Shown piece by piece: positions 51,677-61,072 of a DNA stretch of 64,000 bases. Location of the stretch: contig JANRIC010000056.1 in assembly GCA_033765345.1 (NCBI GenBank), positions 30,838 to 94,837 on the forward strand. The letters run 5' to 3'. The position numbers and the translations under genes were made by a program. The DNA is from JANRIC01 sp033765345 (GTDB lineage Bacteria; Bacteroidota; Bacteroidia; Cytophagales; Microscillaceae). Each line of letters begins with the position of its first letter. Within the stretch, counting starts at the first letter, position 1. The notes under the pieces were generated by a model. It saw only the letters and a program-made list of their open reading frames with translations. It was not told the DNA's origin and searched no databases.

Positions 51677-53623
51677 CTAAATCTCACGGGCTATCATGGC
51701 AAAGTATTTTTGATTATCGATGTTGATTTCCGAAAGTGATAAATAGATGGGAAACTGCGTTCCGTTTTTCTTCTGAGCAATGATATTACGGCGATTAACC
51801 ACCTGGGCAGAATCCATCATTGGGGAGTCTGAATAACTCTGAATGATGCTATCCAGCTCTATTCCAAATTCATTGGGAATCAAAGAGCTAATCTGACGAC
51901 CGATCATTTCTGTCTTTTTAAACTCAAAGATTCTTTCTGCCCCTCGGCTGAATATTTCAATTCTTCCACGAGGATTGGTGACAATGATCCCTTCTTGCAT
52001 CCCATCGAGTATACTGCCTAGTTTTTTATTACGGCTTTGCAAATCTTTGAGTAGTTGAATCATTTCTTCCCGGGAAAGGTTCAACTCTTCCAAGTTTTTC
52101 TTTTGGGTGATTTCCGTAGTGACTTTAAGGTCAGAGAAACGCCCGGCTTCTTCCAGAATTTTTTGGTTTTCAAGTGTAGTCTGGGCAATGGTAAGTGTAG
52201 CGGTAACACTGGTGCATAATTTTTCCAAAAAGTTGATCTGAAAGTCTTCAAAATTTCGGAGAGAAGCCAGCTCAATAATGCCGATTACCTCTCTTTCGTC
52301 GGTAAGTAAAGGCAGTAAAATCAAAGATTTGGGAGATGCGCTGCCCAAGCCCGAAGTGATATAAGTATAATTTTCGGGTATATCTGTAAGTAGTACAATT
52401 TCTTTTTCTTTGAAGACTCTTCCGATCAGCCCTTCGTGAGGTTCTACTCTTTTTTCCAAAAACTTTTCCCTTCCATAGGCATAAGCTCCTTTTTGCTCAA
52501 AGCGCATCTGTCCGTATTCATCTTTGATCAAAATGAAAATACCGCCCTGGATGATGTCCAGATATTTGACCAATTGACTGATAAGTTTTTGGCAAAGGTG
52601 GTCAATATGACTACTTTCGGTGCGTAATAGTTCGGCAAAGTCAGCCAAACCCTCGCTGATCCAGTTGCGTTTTCGCTCTTCATCGTATACTTTTCGGAGG
52701 CTGAGGTTCATGTGTTGTAGGGCTCGCCCCAGCTCACTTTCAGACTCAAAAATCGCACTTTCCTGATGAAATTTACCTTCCCCTACTGTAATAGAATAAT
52801 TTTTCAAGTCTTCGAATAATTCGCTCAGTTTATTGATGTGAAGGTTGATATTTTTAAACTCATTGTCATAAATGGCTGTATGTGGAGGGATATTTCCAGA
52901 GGAGAGGGCTTTCAAATTGTCTTTGATCTCACGAATCCAACGAAAGACCGCCAAAAAAAGCCTTAAACCCATCAAATAACTCATCACAAACCCAAGAATA
53001 AGCGCTAAAATCAGAACCCGATAAAACAGGCTTTGTTGTTCATTGATTTCACTTAGAATCCTTTTTTCTTTGCGCTTCACCTCCTGGAAAAGGTCATTAA
53101 AGGATTTGTCGATTTCTTGATAAGCAAACAGTACGTCGTTTTTCACCTGATATTTTGCCAATTGTTTGCTTTGGCTGGTGGATAACATTCTTTCCAGTTC
53201 GCGTTGTTGTTGTTTTAATTCGCTTAACTTCTTATTAATGATGGTAAATAGGTTCTTAATTTCGGTATCACCCAGTGCGATCACTCGATTGCGGAGTGTA
53301 TCTTTTTGCTCGGCAATATTGATAAGCCAGATTTCTTTGTTGATCTTCTCTAGAGAGTCATCTTCCAGAAAAAGGTACTGACTAAGGTTGGTTTGTGTGA
53401 CTTTGATGAGGTTTAATAATTTGACGGCCTCGATGGCAATGGGCTTTGTCTGGTAGATGATCGTATCTTTTTGGGTATTGAGCGTGCGCCACCAATAATC
53501 TGTAATAAAAATAAGCAATACTGCTACCAGTACGGTTATCAAAAACCCGAGTGTAGTTCTGCCTTGAATGGTATCAAACTTGATTTTATACGAAGATGAT
53601 TTTTCAGTAGATTGATCTTCCAT
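51677..53623 (-). CDS. Membrane GAF-PAS sensor without output domain
   Basis: The 648-residue protein has two N-terminal transmembrane helices (about 27-47 and 205-225) around a helical periplasmic domain, a HAMP-like linker, a GAF domain (about 330-480, LLPLLTDEREVIGIIELAS), a coiled coil, and a PAS domain (about 520-645, LDGMQEGIIVTNPRGRIEIFSRGAERIF). The chain ends in the PAS domain; no histidine kinase, GGDEF or phosphatase follows. It may signal through partners or be truncated at a site of ancestral fusion. Confidence 0.8.
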   Translation of the reverse strand: MEDQSTEKSSSYKIKFDTIQGRTTLGFLITVLVAVLLIFITDYWWRTLNTQKDTIIYQTKPIAIEAVKLLNLIKVTQTNLSQYLFLEDDSLEKINKEIWLINIAEQKDTLRNRVIALGDTEIKNLFTIINKKLSELKQQQRELERMLSTSQSKQLAKYQVKNDVLFAYQEIDKSFNDLFQEVKRKEKRILSEINEQQSLFYRVLILALILGFVMSYLMGLRLFLAVFRWIREIKDNLKALSSGNIPPHTAIYDNEFKNINLHINKLSELFEDLKNYSITVGEGKFHQESAIFESESELGRALQHMNLSLRKVYDEERKRNWISEGLADFAELLRTESSHIDHLCQKLISQLVKYLDIIQGGIFILIKDEYGQMRFEQKGAYAYGREKFLEKRVEPHEGLIGRVFKEKEIVLLTDIPENYTYITSGLGSASPKSLILLPLLTDEREVIGIIELASLRNFEDFQINFLEKLCTSVTATLTIAQTTLENQKILEEAGRFSDLKVTTEITQKKNLEELNLSREEMIQLLKDLQSRNKKLGSILDGMQEGIIVTNPRGRIEIFSRGAERIFEFKKTEMIGRQISSLIPNEFGIELDSIIQSYSDSPMMDSAQVVNRRNIIAQKKNGTQFPIYLSLSEINIDNQKYFAMIAREI

Positions 53624-53788
53624 ATCAACTATATTTTGAGCGATTTTGTGAAGGGTTTAATTCACGCTATCGCTTCATTAAATCCTATGGATGTAAATAT
53701 AGATTTTTTGTGTATTTAATCCTTTTTTTTCGGTAGAATTATCTCAACTACTGCACCAATTATAAAAATTGTTTCATGAATTTTTATT

Positions 53789-54667
53789 TTAGTTTTTTTT
53801 GGTTTGAGCAACAGCATCTTGCTTTTCAATCAGTTCACTCAATGCTTTTTTGGGAAAAGCATCCAACCAACTCTCAGCCGATAGATTGATGACTTGGGTA
53901 TGGCAGGTTTTGTCTATGATTTTTTTATAAAATTCATATTGTTGGAATACTTTCAAGCTCGCTAGGTGGTGCTCAATGATGCTCGGCCAGTAATCACCGG
54001 TAATATTTTTACGAATTTCATCTTTTTTCTCATAAAAATAATGTACTTGTTCGCCGTAGCTCTTAAGGATATTGTGATCGCATCCCAGCAAATAAATTTC
54101 GTCATAACCCATATAAACCAGCACCGGCAATGCCATAAGGGGGATGGTTTGTGACTTCCGAATAGGTCTGCGCAGGTCAATTTGTCGAGGATTGGGGTGC
54201 GTATTCATATATACATAATAGATTTCTCGTTTGGGAAAAAGCCCATATTCTTTTACTAGTTTTTCATCACTCGTACCCAGAAAGATTTTGGTTTCTGGAG
54301 GAAGCCTTTTATCTGCCTGATCGAGCCAATCTGCAAAATTGTTGCGATCCAAGGGAGGATGATAGGGTGCGAAAAACTGAAACTTGGGCTTAAGCAAAAC
54401 AATATCTTCGTGCAAAAAGAAATTACTCAGGGAGTAACAATCTTCTCCGGCCAAGAGCTTTAAGTTTTCCTTTTTGATGCTGGGTCCTGTGGCAAAAAGA
54501 AAAGCTCTTTTGCCTCTTCCAATTCCTTTAAGCTGTTTGTTTTGTTGTAAAATCGTTTTGTTGACTGCCCATTGAAAGTACAGACTGTGGTAGCTTTGCA
54601 TCAAAGCACGAATCAAAACGGGAGGTAGCCAATCTTCAGCTATTTTTTTGAGCTTGTGGATATTCAT
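53789..54667 (-). CDS. MptE/DUF115-like protein
   Basis: The 292-residue protein contains AFLFATGPSIKKENLKLLAGEDCYSLSN and IYLLGCDHN, similar in layout to MptE-like 6-hydroxymethylpterin diphosphokinase/DUF115 proteins, which in many bacteria are also part of glycan modification clusters. Substrate is not decided. Confidence 0.6.
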   Translation of the reverse strand: MNIHKLKKIAEDWLPPVLIRALMQSYHSLYFQWAVNKTILQQNKQLKGIGRGKRAFLFATGPSIKKENLKLLAGEDCYSLSNFFLHEDIVLLKPKFQFFAPYHPPLDRNNFADWLDQADKRLPPETKIFLGTSDEKLVKEYGLFPKREIYYVYMNTHPNPRQIDLRRPIRKSQTIPLMALPVLVYMGYDEIYLLGCDHNILKSYGEQVHYFYEKKDEIRKNITGDYWPSIIEHHLASLKVFQQYEFYKKIIDKTCHTQVINLSAESWLDAFPKKALSELIEKQDAVAQTKKN

Positions 54668-54791
54668 AAATCATTTGCAGGTATTAAAAGCAAGCTGCAA
54701 ATTAAATACAATTATGATTCTTCCGACATCTTAACGCTGAGGTAAAAAATAATTAATTTTTAAAAATCAACTTATCTTGAGACATAGCTAT

Positions 54792-54828
54792 AAAAAAAAC
54801 TCCCAAACCAATCCGGCTCAGGAGTTTT
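54792..54828 (-). terminator. Terminator after the BNR-repeat gene
   Basis: On the minus strand AAAACTCC (54828-54821 region) and GGAGTTTT pair, with an inner AGCC/GGTT pairing, followed by eight T. It lies 27 bases past the stop. Confidence 0.75.
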
Positions 54829-54855
54829 GCGAATTATTATGAAGGTAAAAGATAC

Positions 54856-57800
54856 TTATTGTTTTAAAAATTCATCAAATTTTGAGATGGCCGCCATTTT
54901 TTTGCCTTTGCCCTCTGCATAAGAAGTTAGTTTGGCAACTTGCTTGCTTTTGATCGCCGCAAAAGTCTCTTTGGCTTTGTTGAATCTTTCTTCTAGGAGT
55001 TGCAGATTATCCATTTCTGCACTGGTGGGTGCAGCAAAACTATCAGCAATCTTGGAATACAGATCAGCGATTTTTTCTCGCAATTGAGGTTCGGCTGCTC
55101 CTACGTAATTGTCGCCTGTGGTGATGACCAGTGTGTTTTTGAGGTTGTTAAGCTCTGTAATGACTGGCTGGGCTACTTTTTTGGAAGCGGGGTCTTCTTT
55201 CAGGAGCTTCTCTGCGTGGGCTAGAGTTTCGTCCAGTTCATACACCAGATAGGCCAGTTCCTGCGACATATTGTAAAGCTTCATTGTAGTTTTGTGATTG
55301 GCTTCGCGATCCTGGGCAGTAAGGAGCGAGTTGGGGTCATTGACCAATTCAATCGTAGTCTCATAAGTTTCTTTGTCCTTTTTCATGACTACCTTGTAAG
55401 TACCAGCTTGTACCCTGGGCGAAGTAAAACCTCCGAATGCAAAGGTTTTTCCTTTGGCAAGTTTGGGTTGTTTGGTGCGGTAGTTCCAGGTTACCACATT
55501 GATTCCTTTGGAAGTTCCCGGAGATAGGTCGCTGAGTTTGTTCCCTTGCATATCCTGGATTTCCATGGTCATTTTCCCGAAAATATGCTTTTTCTTGAGG
55601 TAGTAGACGATACGGACATCCGTGGAGCGGTTTTGGCCTACGAACTCTCTTTCGGTGCTGGTACCGCCGAATCCGCTTTGCTCTACGATCACTGTAGGCT
55701 TACTTTGGAAGAAATGCACATTCTTTTGAAGTACTTCTTGATTGATCTCTCTTAGTGGGCTAATGTCATCAATGATGATCACTCCTCGGCCGTGTGTACC
55801 CATCACGAGGTCATTGGTTTCTTTGTGTAACTCGATGTAGTGGACGGCTACGGCGGGCATATTATTGGTAAATCTGCTCCAGTTCTTGCCGCCGTCTACG
55901 GTGATGAATAAGCCAAATTCTGTACCCAGGAAGAGCAAATCAGGGTTTACATAATCCTCTTGGATGTTTCTGGCAAAACTGATGATGTCGTCGGTTACGA
56001 GGGAAGCCCAGGTTTTGCCAAAGTCAGTAGTTTTATAGACATAAGCTTTGAAGTCTCCTCTGGCGTGCCCTTCAAAGACTGCATAAGCCGTTCCGGGAGC
56101 ATGTACGCTAGCCTCTATGTGGTAGCACCAAGTATTTTTGGGCAATCCGGTGATATTGGCTACGGTATTGGTCCAGGTTTTGCCGCCGTCTTGGGTCACT
56201 TGTACGTTGCCGTCGTCGGTACCTACCCAGATGATTTTTTCATCGAGGGGTGATTCGGCGATGGTAAAGATGGTACAGTGATTTTCGGCACCCGAATTAT
56301 CCTTAGAAAGTCCGCCGGATTCCAGTTGGTTTTGTTTGGCGGGGTCATTGGTAGTCAGGTCAGGAGAGATTTTGACCCAGGTATCGCCCATATTTTCGGA
56401 TTTGTACAAGAATTGGCTTCCCATATAAAAGCGGTCAGGTTGGTGAACGCTGGTTGTCATGGGAGCATTCCAATTAAATCTGAGTTTGGGGTCACCTTTG
56501 ACAGGTAGGGGTTGGATGGTTTTGGTTTGATTTTTTTCTACATCATATCTCCACACATTTTCAGCTCCTTGCATTTCAGAATAGACTATTTTTTTGGTAG
56601 GGTGGGGCAATACACGGAAACCATCGCCTGCGCCCACGCTGTTCCAGTCGCGGGCTTCTACACCACCCGGTGAGGAAGAAGGTCCGAACCAGGAGCCGTT
56701 ATCCTGCAGTCCACCATAGACATTGTAAGGTTTGGCATTGTCTACACTCACGTGATAAAACTGTGAAACGGGCAGATTGGCCACGATTTCCATCGTAGTG
56801 CCGCCGTCCCAGGTACGATATACACCGCCGTCAGTACCTACGTACATTCGATCAGAGTTTTTGATATCAAAGATGATGTCGTGAATATCAGCGTGCATCG
56901 AGCCGAGGTCTTTGAAAGTTTTGCCACCGTCACGGCTGATAGAGCCGAAGAGTCCAGCTTTGGCTACCACTTCAGGATTACGAGGGTCAACAGTGAGGCG
57001 AGAGAAGTAAAAAGGTCTGACCACCAGCCCGAAGTCATTGTTTAGATGTTTCCAGGTAGCACCACCGTCATCAGAGCGGTAAAGCCCTTTGTCTTTGTCT
57101 TGCTCAGTCTCGAGGACAGCATAGAGGATATTGCTGTTGGAAGGTGCTACGGCCATGGCAATTCTACCTAATTTGCCGGTAGGGAATCCAGTGTGGATTT
57201 TTTTCCAGGTGGCTCCTCCGTCGGTAGATTTCATCAGGGCACTTTGCAAACCGCCTGAGCTAAAAGACCAGGCTGTACGTCGAAACTCCCACATAGAGGC
57301 ATACAAGACGGAAGGATTGTTAGGATCCATGATTAGGTCGGCACATCCGGTGTTGGGGTTTAGATAAAGGATTTTGCTCCAGGTAGCTCCTCCGTCGGTA
57401 GATTTGTACACGCCGCGTTCTTCGCTATCGCTCCAGAGAGCACCCAGTACCCCTACGTATATTGTTTGGGTATTTTTGGGGTCAATTTCTATACTGCTGA
57501 TGCGCTCGGATTTTTCAAAGCCCATTTTTTTCCAGTTAGAACCTCCGTCAGTAGATTTGTAAAGACCGTCGCCGATCGAGACGCTGTTTCGAGTCCAGGT
57601 TTCGCCTGTTCCGACCCAGATGACCTCATCGGGTTTTTGTGGGTCTAGGGCGACACAGCCTATGGACTGGGCGTATTCATCAAAGATAGGATTAAAAGAG
57701 GCGCCTCCATTGCTGGATTTCCAGACCCCTCCACCAGCAGTACCTGCATAAATGACTCGGTCATTGCTGGGGTGGTTTTCCAGGTCATTGATTCGGCCGC

Positions 57801-57945
57801 TCATCAGGGCAGGGCCGATATGGCGGGCTTTCATATCACCGAAAAGTTCTTTGCCTTTTAGTACAATGATACCCTCTTGGGCTACCAAGTAGCCCGGAAG
57901 AATCGCCAAGCAGTATAAAACAGATAAAAAGAATGTTTTTTTCAT
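54856..57945 (-). CDS. Secreted BNR/sortilin-type propeller protein
   Basis: The 1029-residue protein (start at ATG 57945 where a signal peptide begins: MKKTFFLSVLYCLAILPGYLVAQ; the longer frame to 58011 would overlap the upstream gene) has many Asp-box/BNR repeats of VPS10/sortilin type (S-x-D-G-G-x-T-W: KSTDGGATWSKI, RSDDGGATWKHL, SRDGGKTFKDL, TTDFGKTWASL). These form 10-bladed-like propellers that bind peptides or glycans. A C-terminal Ig-like and helical domain follows. It is in an operon with the LolA-like gene 31 bases upstream. Confidence 0.85.
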   Translation of the reverse strand: MKKTFFLSVLYCLAILPGYLVAQEGIIVLKGKELFGDMKARHIGPALMSGRINDLENHPSNDRVIYAGTAGGGVWKSSNGGASFNPIFDEYAQSIGCVALDPQKPDEVIWVGTGETWTRNSVSIGDGLYKSTDGGSNWKKMGFEKSERISSIEIDPKNTQTIYVGVLGALWSDSEERGVYKSTDGGATWSKILYLNPNTGCADLIMDPNNPSVLYASMWEFRRTAWSFSSGGLQSALMKSTDGGATWKKIHTGFPTGKLGRIAMAVAPSNSNILYAVLETEQDKDKGLYRSDDGGATWKHLNNDFGLVVRPFYFSRLTVDPRNPEVVAKAGLFGSISRDGGKTFKDLGSMHADIHDIIFDIKNSDRMYVGTDGGVYRTWDGGTTMEIVANLPVSQFYHVSVDNAKPYNVYGGLQDNGSWFGPSSSPGGVEARDWNSVGAGDGFRVLPHPTKKIVYSEMQGAENVWRYDVEKNQTKTIQPLPVKGDPKLRFNWNAPMTTSVHQPDRFYMGSQFLYKSENMGDTWVKISPDLTTNDPAKQNQLESGGLSKDNSGAENHCTIFTIAESPLDEKIIWVGTDDGNVQVTQDGGKTWTNTVANITGLPKNTWCYHIEASVHAPGTAYAVFEGHARGDFKAYVYKTTDFGKTWASLVTDDIISFARNIQEDYVNPDLLFLGTEFGLFITVDGGKNWSRFTNNMPAVAVHYIELHKETNDLVMGTHGRGVIIIDDISPLREINQEVLQKNVHFFQSKPTVIVEQSGFGGTSTEREFVGQNRSTDVRIVYYLKKKHIFGKMTMEIQDMQGNKLSDLSPGTSKGINVVTWNYRTKQPKLAKGKTFAFGGFTSPRVQAGTYKVVMKKDKETYETTIELVNDPNSLLTAQDREANHKTTMKLYNMSQELAYLVYELDETLAHAEKLLKEDPASKKVAQPVITELNNLKNTLVITTGDNYVGAAEPQLREKIADLYSKIADSFAAPTSAEMDNLQLLEERFNKAKETFAAIKSKQVAKLTSYAEGKGKKMAAISKFDEFLKQ

Positions 57946-57976
57946 AGGATCGAGATGATGAAATGAAACCATGTGC

Positions 57977-58729
57977 TTATTCTCCGTCAGGATAAGCAAA
58001 ATCCTTTTCATTAACCTCTACATTCAGCTCGATGGCATCCAGGGTGATGGCTTGTCCGCCTTGCCCTTTTACACCTTGTGTAAGTTTAAAGGGGAAATAA
58101 AGTCCATTGACTTCCTGATAGTCGCTCATTTTGCTTTGAGAGATCATGCCTTTGGCTGGGCCGGATTTGATTTCAGATTCTACTGCCAAGAGTACAAAAG
58201 ACTCGACATCAAAGAAATAATAAGTGATATTCTCCACCTTTTGCCCGTCTACGGTGATAGGTTCTTTGGTAAGCTTTACTTTGAAAGTTTCGGTACCGTC
58301 CATGGTTTCTTTACCAGAGAGCTCAACGTTGTAGCCTTTTGTTTTGTAGTTGTAAAGTGATTCGGGGAAGTCGTTTTTTTCCAGTTTTTGGATCTCAGTA
58401 GCTTCTGCATCTGCTTTTTCAGCTTTCATGGTTTGGAAGTTGGTGCCCCAGAGTGTTTCTCCGTCAAAGACTCCTTGCATGATTACTTGACCTTGGAAGT
58501 TAATTTTGGTATACTGGCGGCCTTCTGCGGTTTGGACGATTTCCAGGGGAATTTCCAGCCCACCCTGATTGACCTTAGCACTCATTTTAATGTTTTTGAG
58601 TTCGCCCCATTTGGCATATCCGCCTGTATTTTCAAAATAATTACTGATGATTTCGTCTACACTTTGCGCTTGTACGGGTGATGCACAAACGAATAATAAA
58701 GCAACAAATACCAGATTTAAATTTTTCAT
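57977..58729 (-). CDS. LolA-fold outer-membrane lipoprotein-sorting-like protein
   Basis: The 250-residue protein has a signal peptide (residues 1-21, ending QAQ) and an antiparallel beta-sheet pattern like LolA/LolB-fold proteins (MSAKVNQGGLEIPLEIVQTAEGRQYTKINFQG; FFDVESFVLLAVESE). It is periplasmic. It probably helps handle a lipid or hydrophobic partner, maybe the BNR protein encoded 31 bases downstream. Confidence 0.75.
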   Translation of the reverse strand: MKNLNLVFVALLFVCASPVQAQSVDEIISNYFENTGGYAKWGELKNIKMSAKVNQGGLEIPLEIVQTAEGRQYTKINFQGQVIMQGVFDGETLWGTNFQTMKAEKADAEATEIQKLEKNDFPESLYNYKTKGYNVELSGKETMDGTETFKVKLTKEPITVDGQKVENITYYFFDVESFVLLAVESEIKSGPAKGMISQSKMSDYQEVNGLYFPFKLTQGVKGQGGQAITLDAIELNVEVNEKDFAYPDGE

Positions 58730-58845
58730 ATTTAATAGAATGTTAATTTAATTTGAATTTAAAGTAATACATCTTAATCAATTTGTAAAGTTTAGAGGCA
58801 AAATATTACAGGTAGGGCTTGAGTTTTTTTGCTGAGGGAGAGGTA

Positions 58846-58880
58846 TAAAAAAATAGAGATGCTGTGACACAACACCTCTA
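58846..58880 (-). terminator. Terminator after the 129-residue gene
   Basis: On the minus strand TAGAG and CTCTA (58880-58876, 58858-58854) pair, with GTG/CAT-type inner pairs, followed by TTTTTTT. It separates the 58913-59302 gene from the LolA-like gene. Confidence 0.65.
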
Positions 58881-58912
58881 TGCTCGTTTTAAGGGATCAG
58901 ATGCAAATCCAT

Positions 58913-59302
58913 TTAAGCTTTTTCTTCTGTTTCTTTGGCTTTTTTAGCTTTTGGGCTGTCATCTACCGTAAAACCCCAGTCGCCTAGTTTCTTGGGATTT
59001 TTGCTGTAGGCGGCCTTTAAGAGTGATTTGCCTGCACGAAGCGCCTCGGTAATCTGAGGCAGGAATAAATCACGTTCTTTGTAAATCTGTTCCATTTTGC
59101 GTTTGAGTTCTTCGGCTTCCAGGTGTTTGGCCAGGCATACGGTGATGTTGGGGCCGAGTTCGTCCCAGTTGAAGTCCTGAAGGCTTTTGAGCAAAGAGGC
59201 ATCTCCGTCCTTTTTGTGTTTGTCAAAAACCAGTTGTGCTAGTTTCAGATTTTCCTCGATGTTTTGGGGAATATCAATTCTTCCTTTGGTTTTTTTTGCC
59301 AT
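58913..59302 (-). CDS. Small unknown protein
   Basis: The 129-residue charged protein has a basic N-terminus (MAKKTKGRIDIP), a helical middle (NIEENLKLAQLVFDKHKKDG; EAEELKRKMEQIYKERD) and a C-terminal Lys/Ala/Glu tail. No known family. It has its own terminator. Confidence 0.6.
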   Translation of the reverse strand: MAKKTKGRIDIPQNIEENLKLAQLVFDKHKKDGDASLLKSLQDFNWDELGPNITVCLAKHLEAEELKRKMEQIYKERDLFLPQITEALRAGKSLLKAAYSKNPKKLGDWGFTVDDSPKAKKAKETEEKA

Positions 59303-59428
59303 AAAATTAAAATTGGGTTGATGAATGAATTAAAAATTAAATTATAAAAATCAAAATAAAAACGCTCTCAAACAAAAGAATATTGCGTATCTGAAAAGGT
59401 TCTTAGTAAATTATTTTTTTATAATAGG

Positions 59429-59647
59429 GTTAAACAATTGTATAACCAAGAAAAACATTTGTATAAAGGGGTTAAACAATTGTATAACCAAGAAAAACAT
59501 TTGTATAAAGGGGTTAAACAATTGTATAACCGGAAAAAACATTTGTATAATGGGGTTAAACAATTGTATAACCAAGAAAAACATTTGTATAATGGGGTTA
59601 AACAATTGTATAACCAAGAAAAACATTTGTATAATGGGGTTAAATAA
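59429..59647. repeat. 42-bp tandem repeat, five copies plus partial
   Basis: Copies begin at 59429, 59471, 59513, 59555 and 59597 (GTTAAACAATTGTATAACC start), with a partial one at 59639. Each 42-bp unit is itself two 21-bp half units (AACAATTGTATAACC and AACATTTGTATAA), so similar A/T-rich sites recur every 21 bp, close to two helical turns. The third unit has a few differences. This looks like a protein-binding (iteron-like) or slippage-derived array. Confidence 0.9.
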
Positions 59648-59776
59648 ATTTTTTTTGAGTTATATTTTTATTTTTTTTGATTATTTAAATGTATAAGGGG
59701 GTATATAAAATTATAACGGGGTAATAATTTTGTTTTTTGTTGGTTTATTGGAATAAAATTTTGTTTTGTACGAAAA

Positions 59777-59808
59777 TTGCCTTTATCTGGATTAAATGTG
59801 TATATTTG
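59777..59808 (+). promoter_or_regulatory. Promoter of the Uma2/coiled-coil gene
   Basis: TTG (59777-59779) and TATATTTG (59801-59808, exact TAnnTTTG) are separated by 21 bases. The ATG is at 59831. Confidence 0.6.
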
Positions 59809-59830
59809 ATTATCAAAAAAGAAAAAAAGC

Positions 59831-60712
59831 ATGGAAGACGCACTCGACAATGTGGTAAAAGAACTAGGTTATCACAATGAATATAAAATCGTCAAAAAAA
59901 CGGATAAAAAGATGGTCTTTGCCCATATCGTCTATCATGAAATAGACCTGGAAGGCCTCGATTATGAGCAATTTGTCACCGAAGATGATACGCCTGTGGA
60001 CAATTTATTTTCCGAAAAACAGCAAAGACTGTATGTAGAGCCGCTCCACGCCAATCAATGGACGGAGCGTAATTTTTTGGCAGCCACCAATGTAGGTGTC
60101 TATTATCACCCGCAAAAGCCACCTATTGTTCCGGATATGTTTTTGAGTATGGATGTGATCATTGGCAAAGATTGGGATGATAAAAAGAACCGCAGTTATT
60201 TTGTATGGTTGCATAAAATTCCCGAAGTCGTCGTAGAGATTGTCTCCAATAAAATCGGCGGGGAAAACAGCCAAAAGTTTGAGGTCTATGCCGAAATCGG
60301 TGTACCTTATTATATCATTCACGATCCCTACCACGAGCTTTATGAAGATAAGCTCAATATATTCCAATTAAAAGACCATCAGTATGAAAGAGTAAACTGG
60401 GAGGAAAGCTTTTTTATCCAGGAAATTAATCTGGGTATACGTCTCTGGGAAGGGCTATTTGAGGGGGAAAAAGCAACCTGGTCACGTTGGTGTACCAAAG
60501 AAGGCAATGTACTCTATACTGGCGAAGAAAATCAGCAGATATTAACAGCAAAGGCTCAGGAAGCTGAAAGCAAAGCCCAGGAAGCCGAAAGCAAAGCCCA
60601 GGAAGCTGAAAGCAAAGCCCTTAAAGCAGAAGAAGAAAAACAGGAAGCCTTAAGACAAGTAGAGGCACTGAAAGCCAAATTAATCGCATTGGGGCTGTCT
60701 CCTTTGGAATAA
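59831..60712 (+). CDS. Uma2-family endonuclease with C-terminal coiled coil
   Basis: The 293-residue protein has an N-terminal Uma2-type PD-(D/E)XK domain (PPIVPDMFLSMDV, metal Asp; PEVVVEIVSNKIGGENSQKF, Glu-x-Lys-like), then a coiled coil with three exact copies of AQEAESK (21 bp each) and a Lys/Glu/Ala-rich end. The second Uma2 gene of the window (the other at 38141-38746). The coil may mediate oligomerisation or DNA contact. Confidence 0.85.
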   Translation: MEDALDNVVKELGYHNEYKIVKKTDKKMVFAHIVYHEIDLEGLDYEQFVTEDDTPVDNLFSEKQQRLYVEPLHANQWTERNFLAATNVGVYYHPQKPPIVPDMFLSMDVIIGKDWDDKKNRSYFVWLHKIPEVVVEIVSNKIGGENSQKFEVYAEIGVPYYIIHDPYHELYEDKLNIFQLKDHQYERVNWEESFFIQEINLGIRLWEGLFEGEKATWSRWCTKEGNVLYTGEENQQILTAKAQEAESKAQEAESKAQEAESKALKAEEEKQEALRQVEALKAKLIALGLSPLE

Positions 60713-60723
60713 AAAATACACTT

Positions 60724-60757
60724 AAGGTTTCTGAAACCTTGTAGTTTTAATTTTTTG
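60724..60757 (+). terminator. Terminator after the Uma2/coiled-coil gene
   Basis: AAGGTTT-CTG-AAACCTT (60724-60740) followed by TTTTAATTTTTT. Its stem matches the hairpin between hupL and hupD. Confidence 0.65.
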
Positions 60758-60824
60758 GTTCTTCCGTGTTTTTAGCGTATCGTTAATTCAGAAAATTCTA
60801 GCACTATATTTTCGCTCAACAGAG

Positions 60825-60850
60825 GCTTGGTGAAGACACCAAGCCGGGCG
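60825..60850. repeat. Dispersed hairpin repeat, copy 2
   Basis: GGCTTGGTG-AAGA-CACCAAGCC with GGGCG after it; similar to 14202-14227 with compensatory changes in the stem. Confidence 0.6.
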
Positions 60851-60851
60851 G

Positions 60852-60939
60852 TAAATCATGAATAATCAAGCTAATCAATCAAGAAAACTTGCCCCGCAGG
60901 GGTCTTGTATTTCCTAAATCACTTTAATCTGGGTATAAA
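60852..60939. repeat. 88-bp dispersed repeat, copy 2
   Basis: Identical to 9841-9928 except for one base (G to A). It lies directly after the hairpin repeat; the left arm found in copy 1 is missing here. Confidence 0.9.
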
Positions 60940-60973
60940 TACCCTCATTTGAAAATAGGGCTGCGAAAAGTCG
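60937..60973. repeat. 37-bp direct repeat, copy 1
   Basis: AAATACCCTCATTTGAAAAT start, ending AAAAGTCG. It recurs at 61205-61241 with one mismatch; the pair flanks 231 bases that hold other repeats. Confidence 0.85.
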
Positions 60974-61030
60974 GTTCGTAGCTCCACTAGGAGCGAGATA
61001 TTTATAGAAATTGGTCATAAATCCACGATC

Positions 61031-61072
61031 AAGTTCCATAGGAACGACATAGATGCCGTTCCTACGGAACTT
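61031..61072. repeat. 16-bp inverted repeat
   Basis: AAGTTCCATAGGAACG (61031-61046) and CGTTCCTACGGAACTT (61057-61072) pair except for one G-U-type position, loop ACATAGATGC. Resembles palindromic repeats common in Bacteroidota genomes, as I recall. Confidence 0.8.

Larger units (their letters stand above)
59303..59830. other. 528-base gap with a 42-bp tandem array
   Basis: No gene. The array (59429-59647) occupies the centre; at the right end is a strong promoter for the Uma2 gene. Two open frames of 69 and 71 codons on opposite strands run through the array, only because 42 is a multiple of three. Confidence 0.6.

Noticed and set aside
59411..59647. Two open frames (69 and 71 codons) on opposite strands with 14-residue repeats
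   Set aside because: Both result from the 42-bp period being a multiple of three; neither has a start context or family, and they are mirror images of the same array.
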